A DNA stretch of 64,000 nt. It comes from Pseudomonas cerasi. GTDB lineage: Bacteria > Pseudomonadota > Gammaproteobacteria > Pseudomonadales > Pseudomonadaceae. A program made the translations under genes and the position numbers. Position 1 is the first letter of the stretch. Every line of letters starts with the position of its first letter. The DNA lies in assembly GCF_900074915.1 (NCBI RefSeq), contig NZ_LT222319.1:2043001-2107000 (forward strand), given 5' to 3'. Of this stretch, positions 57,065 to 64,000 are shown in pieces. The notes beneath the pieces are model-generated. The model had not been told where the DNA came from and made no database searches. It saw only the letters and a program-made list of their open reading frames with translations.

Positions 57065-57544
57065 TCACACCTCACACCTCGCCAGGCGTCGCTGCATCAG
57101 GCGTTCACGCAGTGTGTCGTAGGCCCAGTTGAACAGCAGGGTATAGGGCAGAAACATCAGCAGCAGACCGATGTCCAGCCAGAACGCTTCCATCAGGCTG
57201 ATTGTCAGCCACCATGCGGCCAGCGGCACCACGGCCAGAATCAGTCCGGCTTCGAACCCCGTTGCGTGCAGGATGCGTACCGTCAGGTTCATGGTAAATC
57301 CGTAGCGGTTGCGTAGACGGTCGAACAGCGCGTTGTAGGTCATGTTCCACAACATGGCGATGGTCGAGATCATCACCGTCATGGCCCCCATCATCGCCAG
57401 CGATTGGTCCATCAGCCAGGCCAGCAGTGGTGCGACCAGAATCACACCGCCGATCTCGAACAGCGCGGCATGCAGCGCCCGCTCACGCAGGGTTTTGCTG
57501 GCGACGCCGGGTTGCCGGTCGGTGTGCGGTTGGTTGTTACTCAT
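57065..57544 (-). CDS. PACE-family multidrug/biocide efflux transporter
   Basis: The start MSNNQPHTDRQPG at 57544 follows AAGGACA. The 159-aa protein has four membrane helices arranged as two PACE repeats: RALHAALFEIGGVILVAPL with MLWNMTYNALFDRLRNRYG, then RILHATGFEAGLILAVVPL with FLPYTLLFNWAYDTLRERL. The charged membrane Glu of each repeat (FEIGG, FEAGL) is typical of AceI-like proton antiporters exporting chlorhexidine or polyamines. It is divergent from a LysR regulator, as is usual for pace genes. Confidence 0.93.
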   Translation of the reverse strand: MSNNQPHTDRQPGVASKTLRERALHAALFEIGGVILVAPLLAWLMDQSLAMMGAMTVMISTIAMLWNMTYNALFDRLRNRYGFTMNLTVRILHATGFEAGLILAVVPLAAWWLTISLMEAFWLDIGLLLMFLPYTLLFNWAYDTLRERLMQRRLARCEV

Positions 57545-57617
57545 GACTACGCTGTCCTTGGTGCTGATGGATGGCAGTATTATCATCGGTGTTTGCGTTA
57601 AGCTGAAAATCAGTACC

Positions 57618-57632
57618 ATCGGTTAAACCGAT
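57618..57632. promoter_or_regulatory. LysR-type operator between PACE pump and regulator
   Basis: ATCGGTT-A-AACCGAT is a perfect 7-bp inverted repeat. It contains the T-N11-A signature of LysR-type sites (T at 57619, A at 57631). It is 12 bp upstream of the regulator start and 74 bp upstream of the PACE start. Confidence 0.75.
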
Positions 57633-57643
57633 ATGAGAGCGCC

Positions 57644-58528
57644 ATGAGTTATTCACCAGAAGCCCTGGAAGCCTTCGCCCAGATTGCCGCGCTGGGTTCT
57701 TTCAGCGCCGCCGCACGCCGTCTGGGCAAGAGTCAATCGACCATCAGTGAGGCGATCGCCCGCCTGGAAATCGACCTGGGGCTGGAGCTGTTCGACCGTT
57801 CTTCCAGGCAACCAGTCCTGACCGAAGCGGGTAGGGTGATGCTTGGCCGTGTCGATGATCTGCTGTGCGCCTCGGACCGGCTGCGTCGTGCTGCCGCGCG
57901 GCTTGCAGCAGGCGTCGAGCCGCGGCTCACGCTGGTGCTGTCGGATGCCAACCAGTTTGCTGATTTCGAGCGGCTGATGACCGAACTCGATCAACGCTTT
58001 CCAGAGCTGGAGATGGAATGCGTGTTCGCCGAGCATGGCGACGCCATCAGCCTGGTGCAGTCGGGGAGGGCGTCGCTGGGGCTGCTGTCGGCGCAAGCCA
58101 GCTACCCACCGGAAATCGGTCACGCGACCATCGATGAAAGTGCCGATTTCGGTCTGTTCGTGTCGCACAAACATCCGCTTGCCGCGCTGGAACGGGTCGA
58201 TTACCAACAGTTGTCCCGCTATCGCGCCTTGCGCCTCAATACGCTGATCGAGCACAGCATCCCCACCGACGACTTGCCCACCAGCGGCCATCGGCACTGG
58301 TCGGCACCTAATTACCTGCTGTTGATGGACATGGCTGCGTTCGGCTTTGGCTGGTCGGCATTGCCGCGCTGGCTGGTGTCGCGCTATTCGGGCGGACTGC
58401 TCAAAGAACTGCACGTCTCCGGTTGGCCGCGGCGCTCGGCGGTGGACGTCATCTGGTCATTCCAGCGCAGCCTGGGGCCTGCGGGCGCGTGGCTGCTGGA
58501 GTCGCTGGTGCCGTTCGCGGGAGAGTGA
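57644..58528 (+). CDS. LysR-family regulator of the PACE efflux gene
   Basis: The 294-aa protein has a winged helix-turn-helix (ALEAFAQIAALGSFSAAARRLGKSQSTISEAIARLE, read in parts) and an effector domain from about residue 90 (RLTLVLSDANQFADFERLM). A C-terminal lobe contains LLLMDMAAFGFGWSALPRWLV. The divergent arrangement with the PACE gene and the shared palindrome make it the probable activator of that gene. Confidence 0.9.
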   Translation: MSYSPEALEAFAQIAALGSFSAAARRLGKSQSTISEAIARLEIDLGLELFDRSSRQPVLTEAGRVMLGRVDDLLCASDRLRRAAARLAAGVEPRLTLVLSDANQFADFERLMTELDQRFPELEMECVFAEHGDAISLVQSGRASLGLLSAQASYPPEIGHATIDESADFGLFVSHKHPLAALERVDYQQLSRYRALRLNTLIEHSIPTDDLPTSGHRHWSAPNYLLLMDMAAFGFGWSALPRWLVSRYSGGLLKELHVSGWPRRSAVDVIWSFQRSLGPAGAWLLESLVPFAGE

Positions 58529-58636
58529 GACGGGTTTAAGCGAATTCCTGTACGCCACAAGCCCTTCCAACCTCGCGACTGCAACAGAATCCCGCTATAA
58601 AGAGTGCCTGCAACCCGACGGCAGAAGGAATCAGGC

Positions 58637-58861
58637 ATGGCTTTCGATTGGCACTCCGACCTCATCACGCGTGATACGCCAGTGGATGACACTTATCGGA
58701 ACACGCAGAACGTGAGGCGTTTCATGACCGGGCAGTGCGGGGCGTCGTTCAGGTTCGATCGGCCATTCATGGCATGGATCAACAATGGCGAGCCCAAGAA
58801 CATGGGGCAAGTCGCGGACCAATGGTTGCGCCTGCATGCCGCAGCTTCGGCGTCGAACTGA
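58637..58861 (+). CDS. DUF6434 domain protein
   Basis: The start MAFDWHSDLITRDTPVDDTY at 58637 follows AAGGAATCAGGC. The 74-aa protein is the whole domain: FDWH..LITRDT, YRNTQNVRRFMTGQCG, FRFDRPFMAWIN and MGQVADQWLRL. Domains of this kind occur alone or fused to DNA-binding SAP-like regions. No biochemical function is known to me. It is probably monocistronic. Confidence 0.85.
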   Translation: MAFDWHSDLITRDTPVDDTYRNTQNVRRFMTGQCGASFRFDRPFMAWINNGEPKNMGQVADQWLRLHAAASASN

Positions 58862-59074
58862 TATCACGGGTCAATCGGGATCGGTACAGCGTGGCCCCTG
58901 TACTCGTGAATGTTGTTCACAAAAGTACCTATCGCGCTGACTGGGTCAAAAAAACCAGAATTTCTGAGCTCAAAACGCCATTATTTTTGCATGCGAGCGG
59001 TTTTTCTCGTAGCGTGCTCGTGCCGCCCCGCATGACGGGAAAGCGGCGCAACCAATACCTCAGGTGCCGCCGCT

Positions 59075-61189
59075 TTGACCCCGACAGATTTACAACATCT
59101 CCAGAGCCGATTGGCGGCTCTGGAGCAGGAAAATGCCTCGCTTAAAGAGAGCCTGAGCGTCACCGGTCGGGAGGCCGAATACGCCCTGGCCCAATCCCAG
59201 GAGCGCTATCGTTTTCTGTTCAACGCCATGGATGAAGGCTTTTGCATCATTGAGTTCTTTGACGGTCCACACGGTCCGCTGAGCGATTACATTCACGTCG
59301 AAGCCAACCCGGCCTACGAGTACCACGAGTACCACGCCGGCATTTCCAACGTGGTGGGCAAGAAGCTGCGCGAGATGGTTCCCGAGGAGGCTGATGGCTG
59401 GCTGGAGTTTTACGGCGACGTGTTGCGGACCGGCAAGCCGATCCGTTTCGAGCGCGAACTGGTGGCCACAGGGCGCTATCTGGCCTTGACCGCGTTTCGC
59501 ATCGAGCCGGCCAGCCGCAAGCAGGTCGCGGTGTTGTTTCAAGACATCACTGAACGCAAACGCGCTGAACTGGCGCTCAAGCAACTGAACGAAACTCTGG
59601 AAGCACGCATTATCGAAGCGGTGGCCGAGCGTAATGTGCTGGCCGACGTCGTCAACGGCACCAATGCGTTCATTCATGTCGTCGACTGCAATTTTCGCTG
59701 GATGGCCATCAATGGCGCTGCCCTGCGCGAATTCGAGCGTCTGTTCGGTGTTCGGCCGCAGGTGGGTGACAATATGCTCGACCTGCTCGCCGACCTGCTC
59801 GCCGACCGGCCGCAGAGCAAGGCTGATCTTGAACGGCGCTGGACGCGTGCGTTGGCGGGCGAAGAGTTCGCCGAAAGTGTCAGCTTCAGTGACTCGAACG
59901 ATCCGGCCAGTCATTTTGAAATACGTTACAGCACGCTGCGCAATGCTCAGGGGCAGGCCATTGGGGCCTACCTGTTTGCCTACGATGTCAGCGAACGGCT
60001 TCGCGAGCAGGAGCGCCTGAGCCAGGCTGAGGAAGCCTTGCGCCAGTCCCAGAAGATGGAAGCCGTAGGCCAGTTGACGGGCGGTATCGCCCATGACTTC
60101 AACAACCTGTTGACCGGCATCACGGGTTCGCTGGAACTGCTCAAGACACGGGTGAGCCAGGGCCGTTTCAATGAACTGGACCGCTACATAGGGGCTGCGC
60201 AGGATGCCTCCAAACGTGCGGCGTCACTGACTCATCGATTGCTGGCGTTTTCGCGCCGGCAGACCCTTGACCCCAAGCCGGTCGACGTCAACCGATTGGT
60301 CATCGGCATGGAAGAGCTGATTCGTCGCACGGTCGGGCCGCATATCACTGTGGAGGTGGTGACCTCGGTCGGGTTGTGGTCAACGTTCATCGATGCACCG
60401 CAGCTGGAAAATGCCTTGTTGAACCTGTGCATCAACGCCAGGGACGCCATGCCGCGCGGCGGGCGAATTACCATCGAGACAGCCAACCGCTGGATTGACG
60501 AGCGCGGCTCACAAAGCCGCGATCTGATCCCCGGGCAATACCTGTCGCTGTGTGTCAGCGACACCGGTACAGGCATGTCGCCCGAGGTCATCAATCGGGC
60601 CTTCGACCCTTTCTTTACCACCAAGCCACTGGGGCAGGGTACGGGGCTGGGCTTATCGATGGTGTACGGTTTCGTGCGCCAGTCCGGCGGGCAGGTGCGT
60701 ATCTATTCCGAGCCTGATCAGGGCACGAACATGTGTCTCTACCTGCCGCGTCATTACGTTGGGGCACCGGAAGAGATCGAGGCTGCAGATGCTGCTGGAT
60801 CGGCGCCTGTGCAGACCGAGCGCACCGTGATGATTGTCGACGATGAGCCGACCATCCGCATGCTGGTGGCTGAAGTGCTGGAGGATCAGGGCTACATTCC
60901 GATCGAGGCGGGCGAAGGCGCATCTGCGCTCAAGGTGCTGGAGTCTGATGCGCGTATCGACCTGCTGGTGACTGATGTCGGGTTGCCGGGGGGGATGAAT
61001 GGCCGGCAATTGGCCGATGCCGCGCGCATCATTCGACCCGACCTCAAGGTGCTGTTCATCACCGGGTACGCTGAGAACGCCATCATTGGCAACGGCCATC
61101 TGGATCCGGGGATGTGGGTGCTCACCAAACCCTTCACCATGGAAGCGTTTGCCAGCCGCATCTACGAAATGATTGAGCGCGAAGACTGA
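59075..61189 (+). CDS. PAS-domain hybrid sensor histidine kinase/response regulator
   Basis: The 704-aa protein starts at TTG 59075, the only start codon between an upstream in-frame TGA (59033) and the first domain; AGGTG lies upstream. A coiled-coil head (~1-35: LQSRLAALEQENASLKESL) is followed by PAS 1 (~38-165, NAMDEGFCIIEFFDG) and PAS 2 (~190-320). Next come HisKA with the phospho-His in GGIAHDFNNLLTGITGS (~345), HATPase_c (NLCINARDAMPRGG; SDTGTGMSPE; GTGLGLSMVYG) and a receiver domain (~592-704, VMIVDDEPTIRML; Asp in LLVTDVGLPG; Lys in VLTKPF). There is no membrane segment, so it is cytosolic. The signal and output are unknown; no DNA-binding partner is adjacent. Confidence 0.93.
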   Translation: MTPTDLQHLQSRLAALEQENASLKESLSVTGREAEYALAQSQERYRFLFNAMDEGFCIIEFFDGPHGPLSDYIHVEANPAYEYHEYHAGISNVVGKKLREMVPEEADGWLEFYGDVLRTGKPIRFERELVATGRYLALTAFRIEPASRKQVAVLFQDITERKRAELALKQLNETLEARIIEAVAERNVLADVVNGTNAFIHVVDCNFRWMAINGAALREFERLFGVRPQVGDNMLDLLADLLADRPQSKADLERRWTRALAGEEFAESVSFSDSNDPASHFEIRYSTLRNAQGQAIGAYLFAYDVSERLREQERLSQAEEALRQSQKMEAVGQLTGGIAHDFNNLLTGITGSLELLKTRVSQGRFNELDRYIGAAQDASKRAASLTHRLLAFSRRQTLDPKPVDVNRLVIGMEELIRRTVGPHITVEVVTSVGLWSTFIDAPQLENALLNLCINARDAMPRGGRITIETANRWIDERGSQSRDLIPGQYLSLCVSDTGTGMSPEVINRAFDPFFTTKPLGQGTGLGLSMVYGFVRQSGGQVRIYSEPDQGTNMCLYLPRHYVGAPEEIEAADAAGSAPVQTERTVMIVDDEPTIRMLVAEVLEDQGYIPIEAGEGASALKVLESDARIDLLVTDVGLPGGMNGRQLADAARIIRPDLKVLFITGYAENAIIGNGHLDPGMWVLTKPFTMEAFASRIYEMIERED

Positions 61190-61201
61190 TTCCAGCAGCC
61201 G

Positions 61202-61777
61202 TCAGCGGGTGGGCGGCGCCTGGAATTCACCCTTGGACAAGCCTTCCACGTCATTGCCCATGCTGTCACGAATGCTCAGGTCTGCGCCCTTGTCGGTCAG
61301 CTCCTTGAGCACTTCGGTGCGTTTGAACAGGGCGGCGTACATGGCTGCGGTCTGCCCGGCATTGTTGGTGAGGTTCGCACCGCAATCTGCCTGAACCAGA
61401 CGCTTGGCGATGCTCAGTTCACCTTTGAAAATCGCACCCATCAGCGCCGTATTGCCGCGATTGTCCTTGGCGCAAGGGTCTGCTCCGGCATCTATCAGGC
61501 GTATCACCGAGTCTTCATGGCCGTGATAGGCCGCGAGAATCAAACCGGTATAGCCTTGTTCATCGCGGATGTTGAGGTCGTAATGAGCCTCGATAAACGT
61601 GTCCAGCATCGGGTTGTTGCCTTCACGGGAGGCGTCGAAAAACAGCGTGCGCAGCTGGCTGGCCGTCTGCTCGGCAGTCAGCTCCGGGGGCGGTGGAGTG
61701 GGGGTCGTTGTTGATGTCGGTGGTGTGGCGTTCGCGGCTGCGGCGAACAGCAGCAAGCCATAGATCAGATGCTTCAT
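61202..61777 (-). CDS. ankB: Periplasmic ankyrin-repeat protein AnkB
   Basis: The 191-aa protein has a Sec signal (KHLIYGLLLFAAAANA) and a Thr/Pro-rich linker to ~35. Four ankyrin repeats follow (GYTGLILAAYHGHEDSVIRLIDAGADP; GNTALMGAIFKGELSIAKRLV; GQTAAMYAALFKRTEVLKEL, read in parts). In P. aeruginosa ankB follows katB and is needed for full catalase activity in the periplasm. The same order is found here, 60 bp after katB with a hairpin between. Confidence 0.93.
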   Translation of the reverse strand: MKHLIYGLLLFAAAANATPPTSTTTPTPPPPELTAEQTASQLRTLFFDASREGNNPMLDTFIEAHYDLNIRDEQGYTGLILAAYHGHEDSVIRLIDAGADPCAKDNRGNTALMGAIFKGELSIAKRLVQADCGANLTNNAGQTAAMYAALFKRTEVLKELTDKGADLSIRDSMGNDVEGLSKGEFQAPPTR

Positions 61778-61797
61778 GGGCGTTCTCCTGACGGGAA

Positions 61798-61825
61798 CCG
61801 TCCCGGCGACTGAGCACCGGGACGG
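61798..61825 (-). promoter_or_regulatory. Intercistronic hairpin between katB and ankB
   Basis: CCGTCCCGG pairs perfectly with CCGGGACGG around a 10-nt loop. No T run follows, so it is not a good terminator. It may stabilise the katB mRNA end or tune ankB expression. Confidence 0.55.
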
Positions 61826-61837
61826 GGTATCAGATCA

Positions 61838-63370
61838 TCAGTCCTTGAGGCTTGCAGCCAGGGACTTGACCTTGCTCAGATCGCCTTTGGCGACTTCGGC
61901 TACCCGAGTGCCGTAGTCCGGATCTGCCTTGTACAGGTACGACAGCATGATGTTCTTGCTTTCAGTATCGGTGTCGGCCAGCGACTCGCCGAAGCTCTGC
62001 ACCAGGTCAGTCTTCTCTTTCGCGCTGTAGGAGCGATACAGATCACCCGCCTGCTTGAAGTTCTGCTCACGCGTGATCTTCGCCTGCTGGGTAGTGCCAC
62101 TGAGCGGCAGTTCGCTGTAGCGCGCCTTGTCATCCGCTGGACGAGGTTCCAGACGGCTCGGCTCATAGTTGACGCCGCTGGTGGTGTGGCCAGTGTTCAG
62201 CGCACCGTCCTGATTACCGTTGTTGACCGCAACCTTGGGCTGGTTGACAGGCAGGCTCAGACCATTCGCGCCAAGGCGATACATCTGGGTGTCAGCGTAG
62301 GAGAACACACGGCCTTGCAACAGGCGGTCTTCGGAAGGTTCGATACCTGGAACCAGGTTGGCCGGGGCCATGGCGACCTGCTCGGTTTCCTGGAAGAAGT
62401 TATCGACGTTCTTGTTCAAGACCATCTGCCCGATCTTCTTCTCGGGAACGTCCGGCCAGATCTTGGTGGCGTCCAATGGATCGAAGTCGAATTTCGCCAG
62501 CTCTTCAGGCTTCAGGACCTGAACGTACAAATCCCATTTCGGGAAGTCACCCTTTTTGATCGCACCAACCAGGTCGTTGGTCAGGTGGCTGTAGTCCTTG
62601 GACTGGACCTGAGCGACTTCCTTGGGATCAAGGTTCTTGATGCCCTGCAGGGATTTCCAGTGGAACTTGACGTAGTGCACTTCGCCCTTGGCATTGACCA
62701 GTTTGTAGGCGTGTACACCGTTGCCATCCATGAAGCGATAGCCTGCTGGGGTGCCCTCGTTCGAATACAACAGGGTCAGCGTACGGGTGGCTTCCGGTAC
62801 GTGGGAGAAGAAGTCGAAGCGACGCGAGTCGTTGTCCAGGTTGGTACGTGGATCAGGTTTGAACGCGTGGACCATGTCCGGGAACTTGATGGCATCACGA
62901 ATGAAAAACGTCGGGAAGTTGTTGCCAACCAGGTCCCAGTTACCGTCAGCCGTGTAGAACTTGGTGGCGAAGCCGTGCGGGTCGCGCAGGGTTTCAGGCG
63001 AGTGATTGCCGTGAACCACGGAGGAGAAGCGTACAAATACCGGCGTCTTCTCACCGGATTTGAAAACGGTCGCCTTGCTCAGATCACTGATGTCGGCAGA
63101 GGCCGTAAATTCGCCTTTGACGCCGGTGCCGCGGGCATGCACGACGCGCTCGGGGATGCGTTCGCGATCAAAGCGCTGCAGCTTTTGCAGCAACTGAACG
63201 TCTTGCAGCAGGACAGGGCCCTGGGCGCCTGCGGTCTGAGAGTTCTGATTGTCGCCGACGACGGCGCCATTGTCGCGGGTCAGGGTGTCGGCTGCATAAA
63301 CGGTCGGAACAGTAATCAGACCGGCTGCAGTCAGGCACACCATGTGTCTGGACCAGTTTAATAACGGCAT
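61838..63370 (-). CDS. katB: Periplasmic monofunctional catalase KatB
   Basis: The 510-aa protein has a Sec signal ending TVPTVYA-AD (~28), so it is periplasmic. Heme catalase motifs are the catalytic His in RVVHARGTG (~77), Asn in WDLVGNNFPTFFIRDAIKF (~150) and the proximal heme Tyr in RVFSYADTQMYRLG (~360). The size is that of small-subunit catalases. It decomposes hydrogen peroxide near the envelope, with ankB downstream. Confidence 0.97.
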   Translation of the reverse strand: MPLLNWSRHMVCLTAAGLITVPTVYAADTLTRDNGAVVGDNQNSQTAGAQGPVLLQDVQLLQKLQRFDRERIPERVVHARGTGVKGEFTASADISDLSKATVFKSGEKTPVFVRFSSVVHGNHSPETLRDPHGFATKFYTADGNWDLVGNNFPTFFIRDAIKFPDMVHAFKPDPRTNLDNDSRRFDFFSHVPEATRTLTLLYSNEGTPAGYRFMDGNGVHAYKLVNAKGEVHYVKFHWKSLQGIKNLDPKEVAQVQSKDYSHLTNDLVGAIKKGDFPKWDLYVQVLKPEELAKFDFDPLDATKIWPDVPEKKIGQMVLNKNVDNFFQETEQVAMAPANLVPGIEPSEDRLLQGRVFSYADTQMYRLGANGLSLPVNQPKVAVNNGNQDGALNTGHTTSGVNYEPSRLEPRPADDKARYSELPLSGTTQQAKITREQNFKQAGDLYRSYSAKEKTDLVQSFGESLADTDTESKNIMLSYLYKADPDYGTRVAEVAKGDLSKVKSLAASLKD

Positions 63371-63917
63371 TTTGAATCCCTCATATTTTTAGTAGGCCGG
63401 ATAATCTTAGGCGCGTGAGGGAAATGCGGTGATTATAAAAATATATTGGGGTGATTGAGATAAATACTCGAACAAAAGGTGGACCCGGTAACGGATGTTT
63501 GTACCGAGTTGGCCTGATGCGTTGATTGCACGTTCGGTCGCTGTAAATCAAGTTATATTTCCATTTTTTGCTAGTTATGCATCCCTTTGAAAAAATTGGA
63601 TTTTTATTGAATGTCAACAGTCATTAAACCTCCTTGTATCCCCTTACTCAGGTAGATGTGAATCATTATCAACTTTATTATTTGGTAACAGACTGGCGAC
63701 TGTGGTGTGTGCTGGTACGATCGTACCGATACTTACAATGGTCTTTCGGGTGGATGGCTATTTGATATTCTTTTTTTAAAATCATCGTATAAGTTGCAAC
63801 TAAGTTGGCGCGCTGCAGCATGCTGGCAATATGACAATATCGGTCCTGAATGCCTCGACGCGCTATCATGTGGCCACATCCCGTACAAACACACCTATTA
63901 ATGGAGCCCCTTGTCCC
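63371..63917. other. 547-bp AT-rich divergent intergenic region
   Basis: It holds the katB promoter on the left and the promoter of the right-edge gene on the right. It is markedly AT-rich compared with the coding sequence. A Fur-box-like sequence sits in the middle. Small open frames on both strands have no ribosome sites or recognisable products. Confidence 0.65.
63652..63670. promoter_or_regulatory. Fur-box-like site upstream of the right-edge gene
   Basis: GTAGATGTGAATCATTATC matches the classical Fur consensus at 14 of 19 positions, including the full right half AATCATTATC. It is about 250 bp upstream of the partial gene and 282 bp upstream of katB. Confidence 0.55.
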
Positions 63918-64000
63918 ATGTCGACGATCATGCTGCTGAAAACCCCGCCGCCGGAATTCATCCGTAGCCAGATCCAGCAGATGGTCGTCGACTACGTGAC
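63918..64000 (+). CDS. Start of an unrecognised gene, cut by the right edge
   Basis: The ATG at 63918 has GGAG about 11 nt upstream and is the only frame that stays open to the edge. The 27 visible codons read STIMLLKTPPPEFIRSQIQQ and then MVVDYVT. That is too short for family assignment. The Fur-like site upstream suggests an iron-related gene, but this is only a hint. Confidence 0.5.
   Translation, partial: MSTIMLLKTPPPEFIRSQIQQMVVDYV

Noticed and set aside
62186..63361. 391-codon plus-strand frame over katB
   Set aside because: Shadow of the catalase gene. No start site features.
63381..63869. Two short minus-strand frames in the katB upstream region
   Set aside because: AT-rich intergenic sequence, no ribosome sites, and they would overlap the likely promoters.

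Overview
The window looks like a chromosomal segment of a fluorescent Pseudomonas, most likely the P. syringae group. This rests on GC-rich coding sequence, the order aer-acnA-rlmM, a complete cytochrome c maturation operon, a katB-ankB pair, a signal-less PL7 alginate lyase and typical Pseudomonas intergenic palindromes. The species call is inference. I see no rRNA, tRNA, CRISPR array, transposase or prophage.

Layout. Bases 1-7.3 kb form an accessory, locally AT-rich block. It holds two or three related Ig-like/WG-motif proteins (the leftmost frameshifted and cut by the edge) around a type Va autotransporter. Bases 7.3-13.2 kb carry conserved housekeeping genes: aerotaxis receptor aer, aconitase acnA and 23S rRNA methyltransferase rlmM. 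Bases 13.3-19.6 kb hold a catabolic cluster (aldehyde dehydrogenase, GNAT, FAD amine oxidase, RidA, PLP-dependent D-hydroxyamino-acid enzyme) with a divergent LysR regulator. Then come recR, a FlhB C-terminal homologue overlapping a FliK-like gene, and the tightly coupled ccmABCDEFGHI operon (22.4-29.4 kb).

Bases 29.9-37.7 kb hold the sulfate-binding protein sbp, a voltage-gated-type K+ channel with a zinc ribbon, a GNAT, and a five-gene MarR-controlled efflux operon (marR-FUSC-DUF1656-HlyD-OMF) whose genes all overlap by 4 bp. Bases 38.2-43.2 kb hold a PL7 alginate lyase and a CopR/CopS-type two-component system whose kinase has an in-frame TAG. Divergent from it are an exported protein, a cytochrome b561-type protein and a Tat-exported molybdopterin oxidoreductase, with a palindromic candidate operator between. 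Bases 43.5-47.9 kb are a four-gene Efe iron uptake operon (efeU-efeO-efeB-efeM) behind a Fur-box-like site.

Bases 48-54.7 kb hold DNA alkylation repair genes (AlkA-type glycosylase, Ada with an altered zinc site), class C beta-lactamase ampC, a SulP transporter, zapE and rarD. Bases 55-64 kb hold an MFS transporter, a PhzF-family protein, a PACE efflux pump with divergent LysR regulator and a T-N11-A palindrome, a DUF6434 protein, a hybrid histidine kinase, periplasmic catalase katB with ankB, and the first 27 codons of an unrecognised gene behind another Fur-like site.

The most interesting points are the nonsense-interrupted sensor kinase next to an MsrPQ-like redox locus with a non-MsrQ heme partner, Ada with most zinc-cysteine positions changed, the PLP/RidA/FAD-oxidase catabolic cluster, and the WG-motif Ig-like protein family around the autotransporter. 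All function statements come from recognising families and motifs by eye; no database search was possible.
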